Assembly (NCBI GenBank): GCA_015486905.1
Contig: WFQV01000404.1
Location: 1-5,536, forward strand
Reading direction: 5' to 3'
Source of the DNA: Melioribacteraceae bacterium
GTDB taxonomy: Bacteria; Bacteroidota; Ignavibacteria; Ignavibacteriales; Melioribacteraceae
Length of the DNA: 5,536 bases
This document shows, one piece after another, positions 1 to 5,372 of the stretch; the first letter of the stretch is position 1, and each line of letters starts with the position of its first letter. The translations under genes and the position numbers were made by a program. The notes below the pieces were generated by a model. The model saw only the letters and a list, made by a program, of their open reading frames with translations, had not been told where the DNA came from and did no database searches.

Positions 1-12
1 ATTATAAACTAA

Positions 13-51
13 GAGATATCTCCCCCCGATAAATCGGGGGTCGATATGACA
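13..51 (+). repeat. Palindromic intergenic repeat, unit A
   Basis: A 39-nt element begins GAGATATCTCC and ends TCGATATGACA, with a self-complementary core. CCCCCGAT at 23-30 pairs with ATCGGGGG at 33-40 around an AA loop. It is the inverted partner of the unit at 64-100, from which it is separated by 12 nt. From memory, elements with ends like GAGATTTCTCC and TCGAAATGACA are scattered between genes in Bacteroidota and Ignavibacteria genomes, but I could not search for copies. It could also act as a terminator for an upstream gene outside the window, although no T-run follows the hairpin. Confidence 0.75.
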
Positions 52-63
52 GAAAAAGTAAAT

Positions 64-100
64 TGTCATTTCGACCCCGCCTTGGCGGGGGAGAAATCTC
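64..100 (-). repeat. Palindromic intergenic repeat, unit B (inverted)
   Basis: Read on the minus strand, this 37-nt unit begins GAGATTTCTCC and ends TCGAAATGACA. Each end differs from unit A (13-51) at one base only. Its core is CCCCGCC (75-81) and GGCGGGG (84-90) around a TT loop. The core differs from that of unit A but is again perfectly self-complementary. The pair A/B could fold as two small hairpins or as one long cruciform about 60 nt upstream of folA. An effect on folA expression is possible but not shown. Confidence 0.75.
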
Positions 101-159
101 ATCTATTCAGGAATAAAAATATAAACAAATGAAAAGTTTTCTCAACAGAATAAAAAAAG

Positions 160-642
160 ATGAAGATAATAATTATTGTAGCGGTTTCTGAGAACAATGT
201 AATAGGCAAGGAGGGGAAAATTCCCTGGCATTCCGGAGCCGAGTTGAAACATTTCAAAGAGACGACAATGGGAAACCCAATAATAATGGGACGAAAAACG
301 TTCGAGAGCATCGGTAAAGTTTTACCTGGAAGGTTAAACATCGTTCTTACCGGCAAAGCGGAGGAGTTTAAAAATTTTGAAGATTTAATAATTGCCTCAA
401 GTTTAGACGAAGCATTGAATATTTGCCGGGAACAAAATCAAGAAAAAGTTTTTATTATCGGTGGCGCTTCCGTTTACGAAGAAGCGTTAAATTTTGCAGA
501 TGAAATTATTTTAACAAGGATGAAATTGAAAGTAGATGGAGACACTTACTTCCCACACATTAATTTTGAGGAATGGTCATTGAAAAAGAAAGAAGAGAGA
601 GAAGAATTTAATATTGAAGTTTACGAGAGAAGAAAACAATGA
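160..642 (+). CDS. folA: Dihydrofolate reductase
   Basis: This enzyme (EC 1.5.1.3) reduces dihydrofolate to tetrahydrofolate with NADPH in the cytoplasm, feeding thymidylate, purine and one-carbon metabolism. The protein is 160 aa, the usual length of a single-domain chromosomal DHFR. Visible motifs in order are: NNVIGKEGKIPW at residues 12-23, with the conserved Trp23; an acidic Glu28 in the place of E. coli Asp27; MGRKTFESIG at 43-52, binding NADPH; LPGRLNIVLT at 55-64, with Arg58 for the folate glutamate tail; IIGGASVYEEAL from 99, the second nucleotide-binding loop; and VDGDTYFP near residue 130. The loop before Glu28 reads HSG rather than the common HLP or NLP. The ATG at 160 has only an A-rich leader and no clear Shine-Dalgarno site, but it places the N-terminus exactly at the family start. 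The gene overlaps mutL by ATGA, so the two are probably co-transcribed and translationally coupled. No thymidylate synthase gene is adjacent. Confidence 0.96.
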   Translation: MKIIIIVAVSENNVIGKEGKIPWHSGAELKHFKETTMGNPIIMGRKTFESIGKVLPGRLNIVLTGKAEEFKNFEDLIIASSLDEALNICREQNQEKVFIIGGASVYEEALNFADEIILTRMKLKVDGDTYFPHINFEEWSLKKKEEREEFNIEVYERRKQ

Positions 643-2498
643 ATAAAAAAATAAAAATATTACCGAACTACGTTGCAAACAAAATTGCGGCGGGGGAAGT
701 CGTACAGCGCCCCGCTTCAGTGGTTAAAGAATTAATGGAAAATTCACTCGACGCCTCGGCGAAAAACATTGAAGTCTTTATTAAAAGAGCCGGCAAGGTT
801 TTAATTCAAGTAAGTGATGACGGCGAAGGGATGAGTGAAGAAGACGCCCTCCTTTCCGTAAGACGCCACGCAACGAGTAAAATCAGCAACATTGAAGACC
901 TTACCAACATTCACTCCTACGGTTTCCGCGGGGAAGCGCTCAGCTCCATTGCCTCGGTAAGTGTTTTTGAATTGAGAACCGAACGCTACGAAGATGAAAT
1001 AGGAACGTTAATCAGAATTGACGAGGAAGGGCAGCTTAAAACCGAAAAAGGTTCTTTCCCTAAGGGGACTTCCGTTGCGGTAAAAAATCTCTTCTTTAAC
1101 ACCCCTGCCCGCAGACATTTTTTGAAAAGCAACGCGACGGAATTAAAACACATCGTTGACGTTTTTAAAAAGGAAGCGTTAGCACATCCGGAAATTTCCT
1201 TCAAACTTTTCAGCGACGATGATTTATTCTTCGATTTTAAAGCCGGTACAATCCAAGAAAGGATGAGCTCCGTTTTCGCTGAAAATATTAACGACGGACT
1301 ACTTGAAGCTCACGAGAAGACTGATTTTATTAACCTTTCCGGCTTTGTGGCAAAACCGTCTTATTTGTCGAGAGCGAAGGGTGAACAATATTTGTTCGTT
1401 AACAAAAGATTCGTAATCAGCAGAACGATTAACCATGCGGTTTTTACCGCTTACGAAAATATTTTGGAGAAGGGTGATTATCCTTTCTTCGTTTTATTTT
1501 TAGAAATTGACCCGGCAAAGGTTGACGTAAATGTCCACCCTTCAAAACTTGAGATTAAGTTCGACGACGAAAGCTCAATCTACTCGTTCGTTAACGCCGT
1601 GGTGAAAAAAACAATAGGCAGTTACGATTTAGTACCCTCAATGACCTTCGACGATGAAACGCCGGATAGGGAAAGGCTGAGATTTAATAAATTCAACAAA
1701 ATTGAGAAAGAAGATTTTAGCGACAGACCCTCTTTCATTAAAAACAAAAAGGAAGCGGAAACCCCTGCTTTTTCCGACGAAGAAATAGACGTGCTGTTCG
1801 GTTCGATTAACCAAGAAATTAAAAGCGTCCGACCGGGAAGCGACGATGCGCACCCGTTCGAAAAGACACAAAAAACGGAGATTTACCATTCCGCTTCGGA
1901 GGAAGAAGATTCCCACGTCGGTTCGGCTTCCAGCTTTATTGTTTCACTGCACAACAAATACATCCTTGCCCAAATTAAAACCGGTTTGATGATTATCGAC
2001 CAACACGTGGCGCATGAAAGAATTCTCTACGAGAAAGCGTTGAAATCTTTAAAAGCCGATATGCCCTTTGCACAGCAGCTGCTGTTTCCTCAAAATGTTA
2101 AATTAGACCCTGCGGATTACGAACTTCTTCAAGAGTTAATTCCCCATTTGAACCGACTCGGATTTGAAATTAAATTCAAAAAAAATTTCGGTATTCAAAT
2201 TACCGGCGTGCCCTCCGAAGTAAAAGTCGGAACGGAAGTTCAAAATTTGAACGAAATTTTAGACGAGTACAGAAAGAACGAAAGAGAAAAAGATTTGGAC
2301 ATTGTTCACAATATTGCGGCATCTTATTCTTGCAAGACGGCAATCAAAGCGGGAGATAAACTAACCGAATCCGAGATGCGGATTTTGGTGGACCAGCTCT
2401 TTGCCACATCAATGCCTTACGTATGCCCCCACGGCCGCCCTATTGTGATTAAAATTCCGCTGAAGGAATTCGACAGAAGATTCGGCAGAACATCATAA
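639..2498 (+). CDS. mutL: DNA mismatch repair protein MutL (endonuclease type)
   Basis: MutL couples mismatch recognition by MutS to strand incision and removal in methyl-independent mismatch repair. The 619-aa protein has the expected layout. The N-terminal GHKL ATPase carries KELMENSLDA at 30-39 (Glu31 as catalytic base, Asn35 for Mg), SDDGEGM at 59-65, HATSK at 77-81, GFRGEAL at 95-101 and VDVNVHPSK ending at Lys303. A charged, low-complexity linker follows at roughly 335-430. The C-terminal dimerisation and endonuclease domain has DQHVAHERILYE at 454-465, matching DQHA(X)2E(X)4E with Val for Ala; SCK at 564-566; CPHGRP at 596-601; and FGR near the C-terminus. These metal-binding motifs are absent from the E. 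coli MutL, which relies on MutH, so this protein should nick DNA itself. The start ATG overlaps the folA stop by 4 nt. The N-terminus matches the family (KILPNYVANKIAAGEVV), which supports this start. No mutS lies in the window. Confidence 0.97.
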   Translation: MNKKIKILPNYVANKIAAGEVVQRPASVVKELMENSLDASAKNIEVFIKRAGKVLIQVSDDGEGMSEEDALLSVRRHATSKISNIEDLTNIHSYGFRGEALSSIASVSVFELRTERYEDEIGTLIRIDEEGQLKTEKGSFPKGTSVAVKNLFFNTPARRHFLKSNATELKHIVDVFKKEALAHPEISFKLFSDDDLFFDFKAGTIQERMSSVFAENINDGLLEAHEKTDFINLSGFVAKPSYLSRAKGEQYLFVNKRFVISRTINHAVFTAYENILEKGDYPFFVLFLEIDPAKVDVNVHPSKLEIKFDDESSIYSFVNAVVKKTIGSYDLVPSMTFDDETPDRERLRFNKFNKIEKEDFSDRPSFIKNKKEAETPAFSDEEIDVLFGSINQEIKSVRPGSDDAHPFEKTQKTEIYHSASEEEDSHVGSASSFIVSLHNKYILAQIKTGLMIIDQHVAHERILYEKALKSLKADMPFAQQLLFPQNVKLDPADYELLQELIPHLNRLGFEIKFKKNFGIQITGVPSEVKVGTEVQNLNEILDEYRKNEREKDLDIVHNIAASYSCKTAIKAGDKLTESEMRILVDQLFATSMPYVCPHGRPIVIKIPLKEFDRRFGRTS

Positions 2499-2512
2499 TG
2501 CGGTAAACCGCA
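2499..2512 (+). other. Small hairpin directly after the mutL stop
   Basis: TGCGGT and ACCGCA form a perfect 6-bp inverted repeat with an AA loop, starting on the base after the mutL TAA. No T-run follows; AT-rich sequence with scattered T follows instead. It could be a weak 3'-end structure for the folA-mutL transcript, but it is not a canonical intrinsic terminator. Confidence 0.4.
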
Positions 2513-2562
2513 ATTAAGAATTAAAAATTAAGAACCTACCTGCCGGCAGGCTAAGAATTATG
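2512..2562 (+). repeat. AT-rich 7-bp tandem repeat, interrupted
   Basis: Three successive heptads, AATTAAG, AATTAAA and AATTAAG, run from 2512 to 2532. A fourth, AATTATG, is split: its first two bases precede a GC-rich insert, and it resumes within 2556-2562. From memory, similar AATTAAGAATTA arrays are common in intergenic DNA of Bacteroidota and Ignavibacteria. No function is evident. Confidence 0.6.
2535..2551 (+). repeat. GC-rich palindrome inserted in the AT array
   Basis: This 17-nt segment, CCTACCTGCCGGCAGGC, contains the perfect 12-bp palindrome CCTGCCGGCAGG (2539-2550). It is flanked on both sides by the 6-bp direct repeat TAAGAA (2529-2534 and 2552-2557). Removing the 17 nt and one flank restores an uninterrupted heptad array. 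This looks like a very small insertion with target duplication, a scar, or a short mobile palindromic repeat. No transposase is present. The inserted-element reading is an inference. Confidence 0.55.
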
Positions 2563-2705
2563 ATTCGTACTTAAAGCTTGGAGAATATTAAAAACTTTCG
2601 CTAATTTTTTCAAATGGAAATTCAGGAAGGTTTTTCTTTAATTTCCCGACAAAAAAATCAAGGATTTAGGTTGTAATAATATAAGCGTACAATGAAAAAA
2701 ATTTG

Positions 2706-2713
2706 TAAATTTG
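2706..2713 (+). promoter_or_regulatory. Possible -7 promoter element (TAnnTTTG type)
   Basis: TAAATTTG matches the Bacteroidota primary sigma factor -7 consensus TAnnTTTG. Its position would place transcription start near 2720, about 30 nt before the mutase ATG. I see no TTTG-type -33 element at the usual spacing, since the nearest TTG (2671-2673) is too far away. The call rests on one motif in AT-rich DNA and on my inference about the host group. Confidence 0.3.
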
Positions 2714-2737
2714 AAAGAAAGACTTAAAGTCAAATGT

Positions 2738-2741
2738 GGAG
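2738..2741 (+). promoter_or_regulatory. Ribosome binding site that decides the mutase start
   Basis: GGAG lies 6 nt before the ATG at 2748, normal Shine-Dalgarno spacing. An in-frame GTG at 2736 overlaps this site and would add four residues (M-E-L-K). The GGAG position makes the ATG the better start, with the GTG being part of the ribosome binding site. Confidence 0.65.
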
Positions 2742-2747
2742 TTGAAA

Positions 2748-4403
2748 ATGGAAGACAAAAATTTTAAAGAAGCAAAGGAAAAGTACTTCGAAAAAGCAAC
2801 AAACGCCCCTACCACCGGGATGAAATTCACTTCCGTATCCGGTGAGGATGTTAAAGTTCTTTACACTCCCGAGGATACTGAAGAAACGGACTATCTACGC
2901 GATTTAAACTTCCCGGGCGAATATCCTTTTACGAGAGGAATTCACGCAAACGGCTACAGAGGCAGAATTTGGACTATGCGACAATTCGCAGGTTTCGGTA
3001 CGCCTGAAGACACAAACAAACGATTCAAATACCTTTTGGCTAACGGTCAAACAGGACTTTCCGTGGCTTTCGATTTGCCCACTTTAATGGGAAGGGATTC
3101 AGACGACGAAATGAGCAACGGCGAAGTGGGAATTTGCGGCGTAGCAATTTCTTCACTTGAGGACATGGAAACACTCTTTGAGGGAATTCCGCTAGAGAAG
3201 GTTTCAACGTCGATGACAATTAATTCGCCTGCGGCAATGCTTTACGCCTTCTACCTTGCAGTTGCTAAAAAGCAAGGCGTCAGCTTCGACAAACTTCGCG
3301 GAACCTTGCAGAACGACATACTTAAAGAATACATTGCACAGAAAGAATTTATTTACCCGCCGACGCCTTCAATGCGGATTATTACCGATATGATTGAGTT
3401 CTCTACAAATGAAGTTCCGCAATTCAATCCTATTTCGGTCAGCGGTTACCACATTCGCGAAGCAGGTTCAACCGCAGCACAGGAATTAGCTTACACATTA
3501 GCGGATGGATTCGCTTACATCGAAAGCTGTTTGGACAGAGGAATGGACATCGACAGTTTCGCTCCGAGGATTTCTTTCTTCTTTAATTCCCATCTCGACT
3601 TTTTCGAAGAGATTGCCAAGTTCCGTGCGGCACGCAGAATTTACGCAAAGAGAATGAAAGAACGTTACGGGGCTAAGAATCCCAGAAGCTGGTGGCTGCG
3701 TTTCCACACACAAACCGCGGGCTGCACTTTGACAGCCCAGCAGCCGGAGAACAACATCATCCGCACGGCTTACCAAGCCTTAGCTGCAGTACTTGGCGGT
3801 ACGCAATCCTTACACACAAATTCAATGGATGAGACCCTTGCACTTCCGAGTGAAAAGGCGGTAAAGATTGCCTTACGCACACAGCAAATTTTAGCTTACG
3901 AAACGGGAGTAATTAATACCATTGATCCGCTCGGCGGAAGTTACTATGTCGAGTCCCTCACAAACAAGATGGAAGAAATGGCAAACAATATCTTCGACGA
4001 AATAGATTCTCTCGGCGGTGTAATTCCGGCAATAGAAGCAGGATATTTTCAAAAGGAAATTGCCGATTCGGCTTACCGTTACCAGCAAGAGCTCGAGAAG
4101 AAAGAAAAATTTGTTGTCGGCGTTAATGAATTCGTGGAAGAGGATGAGAAAATCGAAATTCCAATTTTGCAAGTCCCGCCGGAGGTTGAACAAAAACAAG
4201 TTGAAAGGCTACGGGTTCTACGAATCAGGCGGAACAGTGCCAAAGCGGAGGAAAGCCTTAAAAAAATTAAGGATGCGGCAATTCACGATAAGAATTTAAT
4301 GCCTCCCTTAATAGAAGCCGCAGAGAATTACGTAACCCTTGGCGAGATGGTTAACGTGCTTAAGGAAGTGTTCGGCGTTTATGAGGAGTCGGTAGTATTC
4401 TGA
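2748..4403 (+). CDS. icmA: Acyl-CoA mutase large subunit, isobutyryl-CoA mutase type
   Basis: This is the catalytic TIM-barrel subunit of a coenzyme-B12-dependent acyl-CoA mutase, 551 aa from the ATG at 2748. Family hallmarks are PFTRG at 60-64, WTMRQFAGFG at 75-84, GLSVAFDLPT at 103-112, QNDILKEYIAQ at 188-198, SGYHIREAGSTA holding the conserved active-site His, and GGTQSLHTNSMDE. Mapped on Propionibacterium methylmalonyl-CoA mutase, Tyr89 is Phe80 here and Arg207 is Gln198. From the literature as I recall it, this Phe/Gln pair marks isobutyryl-CoA mutase (EC 5.4.99.13), which interconverts isobutyryl-CoA and n-butyryl-CoA. Residue Ala107 is not the Asp typical of 2-hydroxyisobutyryl-CoA mutase. 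Automatic annotation would probably say methylmalonyl-CoA mutase. The sequence ends after the linker helices (VTLGEMVNVLKEVFGVY) and has no B12-binding DxHxxG domain, so it needs a separate small subunit of about 130-140 aa that is not in this window. It overlaps the downstream prenyltransferase gene by 1 nt. The family is certain; the substrate is a residue-based prediction. Confidence 0.9.
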   Translation: MEDKNFKEAKEKYFEKATNAPTTGMKFTSVSGEDVKVLYTPEDTEETDYLRDLNFPGEYPFTRGIHANGYRGRIWTMRQFAGFGTPEDTNKRFKYLLANGQTGLSVAFDLPTLMGRDSDDEMSNGEVGICGVAISSLEDMETLFEGIPLEKVSTSMTINSPAAMLYAFYLAVAKKQGVSFDKLRGTLQNDILKEYIAQKEFIYPPTPSMRIITDMIEFSTNEVPQFNPISVSGYHIREAGSTAAQELAYTLADGFAYIESCLDRGMDIDSFAPRISFFFNSHLDFFEEIAKFRAARRIYAKRMKERYGAKNPRSWWLRFHTQTAGCTLTAQQPENNIIRTAYQALAAVLGGTQSLHTNSMDETLALPSEKAVKIALRTQQILAYETGVINTIDPLGGSYYVESLTNKMEEMANNIFDEIDSLGGVIPAIEAGYFQKEIADSAYRYQQELEKKEKFVVGVNEFVEEDEKIEIPILQVPPEVEQKQVERLRVLRIRRNSAKAEESLKKIKDAAIHDKNLMPPLIEAAENYVTLGEMVNVLKEVFGVYEESVVF

Positions 4404-5269
4404 TGAAATTCATGGAGTACGTAAAATTATTCAGAGTTACACAGTGGGTTAAGAACCTTTTTATTTTTGTGCCTCTGATTTTTTCAAAGAATCTCTTCGG
4501 CTTACATCTTTTCGGCCAGGTTCTTTATGCTTTTTTTGTGTTCTCTTTAACGGCAAGCTCAGTTTACATTCTTAATGACATTGTAGATCTCAAGAAAGAC
4601 AGAGAACATCCGAAGAAAAAAAATCGCCCGCTCGCTTCGGGCAAAGTAAGCCCGAACTCTGCCTTCATTCTTTTTATTTTGCTAGTTGCAATAGTGACGG
4701 TAATAGCATTTAATCTCCCCTTCTTGTTTCAAATTGCTCTTGCCTCTTATTTTTTAATTAATGTTGCTTACACTTTCGGATTAAAAAAAATTGTCATTCT
4801 GGATTTATTTTGCATTGCGAGCGGATTTATTCTGCGTGTGCTTGCCGGGGCTTTCGTGATTGACATTTACATTTCTAAGTGGTTGATTTTGACAACGATT
4901 TTTATTTCTTTGTTTTTAGCCGTGATGAAAAGACGCTCGGAAATTGTTAACGTTGAAAACAATTCCCTTACAAGAAAAGTTTTAGAAGATTACACCTTTG
5001 AATTTATTGATCAGATTGCGGGTATTACTGCGGCGGGCGTTATTATCTGCTACGCTCTTTACACCGTCTCCAACAGAACGATTTCTTATTTCCACACGGA
5101 ACGACTTGTTTACACAACGCTGTTTGTAATCTTCGGAATTTTCCGTTACATGTTCCTCGTTTACCGGAAAGATTTCGGGGAGAACATTATCGAAACGTTA
5201 ATTAAAGATTATTGGTCGATAGCCAACATTATTCTTTATGTTGTGACGATAGTGTGGATTATTTATTAA
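4403..5269 (+). CDS. UbiA-family prenyltransferase, decaprenyl-phosphate phosphoribosyltransferase-like
   Basis: This 288-aa integral membrane protein has about eight or nine hydrophobic segments, roughly 19-32, 36-57, 86-104, 107-125, 131-150, 160-175, 205-222, 236-255 and 270-287. The first Asp-rich motif is NDIVDLKKD at 58-66, followed by HPKKKNRPLASG at 69-80. The second is YTFGLKKIVILD at 123-134, followed by GFILRVLAGA at 141-150. RVTQWVKN at 11-18 and KRRSE at 176-180 fit the decaprenyl-phosphate phosphoribosyltransferase branch (Rv3806c type, about 300 aa) better than quinone or heme prenyltransferases. That branch transfers 5-phosphoribose from PRPP to a polyprenyl phosphate on the cytoplasmic face, giving a lipid-linked pentose donor for envelope glycans. 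The ATG at 4403 overlaps the mutase stop by 1 nt, and GAGGAG at 4383-4388 lies upstream at a long 14-nt spacing. A second in-frame ATG at 4412 is possible. No arabinose epimerase or glycosyltransferase genes are visible, so the exact acceptor and product are uncertain. Confidence 0.85.
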   Translation: MKFMEYVKLFRVTQWVKNLFIFVPLIFSKNLFGLHLFGQVLYAFFVFSLTASSVYILNDIVDLKKDREHPKKKNRPLASGKVSPNSAFILFILLVAIVTVIAFNLPFLFQIALASYFLINVAYTFGLKKIVILDLFCIASGFILRVLAGAFVIDIYISKWLILTTIFISLFLAVMKRRSEIVNVENNSLTRKVLEDYTFEFIDQIAGITAAGVIICYALYTVSNRTISYFHTERLVYTTLFVIFGIFRYMFLVYRKDFGENIIETLIKDYWSIANIILYVVTIVWIIY

Positions 5270-5290
5270 ATTAAAATTTTGGCGCGATTT

Positions 5291-5308
5291 CCCCCGCCGT
5301 TGGCGGGG
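5291..5308 (+). repeat. GC-rich palindrome related to the unit B core
   Basis: CCCCGCC (5292-5298) and GGCGGGG (5302-5308) pair around a GTT loop, with the same 7-nt arms as the core of the repeat at 64-100. The left flank GATTTC also resembles that repeat's GAGATTTCTC end, while the right flank is diverged. It lies 22 nt after the prenyltransferase stop codon. No T-run follows, so it is not a classical terminator, though it may protect or delimit the transcript 3' end. Confidence 0.6.
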
Positions 5309-5355
5309 CAGGTTCATGCATTTGGATAGGTAATAAAAAATTGTGACAAAACTCC

Positions 5356-5360
5356 GGAGG
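5356..5360 (+). promoter_or_regulatory. Ribosome binding site of the lipoprotein gene
   Basis: GGAGG is the strongest Shine-Dalgarno match in the window. It sits 12 nt before the ATG at 5373, longer than the usual 5-9 nt, with an A-rich spacer. No alternative in-frame start lies closer. Confidence 0.55.
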
Positions 5361-5372
5361 AAAATAAAAAAA

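Noticed and set aside
13..100. CRISPR-like repeat
   Set aside because: There are only two units, they are in inverted orientation, and the 12-nt spacer is far too short.
129..191. Short 20-codon frame (MKSFLNRIKKDEDN...) upstream of and overlapping folA, possible leader peptide
   Set aside because: It has no ribosome binding site, no regulatory codon pattern and no attenuator structure between it and folA.
99..356. Minus-strand open frame of 85 codons across the folA start
   Set aside because: It lies antisense over the folA N-terminus and the repeat region, its translation is low-complexity and hydrophobic, and the conserved DHFR motifs are on the other strand.
2736..2750. GTG start for the mutase four codons upstream
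   Set aside because: The GTG overlaps the GGAG site, which is well spaced for the ATG at 2748, and the extra residues add no conserved sequence.
3498..3776. Minus-strand open frame of 92 codons inside the mutase gene
   Set aside because: It is fully contained in a highly conserved mutase coding region and has no recognisable protein features.
4060..4299. Plus-strand 79-codon frame inside the mutase gene
   Set aside because: It is a Lys/Arg-rich shift of the mutase frame, with no own ribosome binding site and no recognisable domain.
5291..5308. Intrinsic terminator after the prenyltransferase gene
   Set aside because: The hairpin is strong but is followed by CAGGTTCATG rather than a T-run, so a rho-independent terminator is not supported on this strand.
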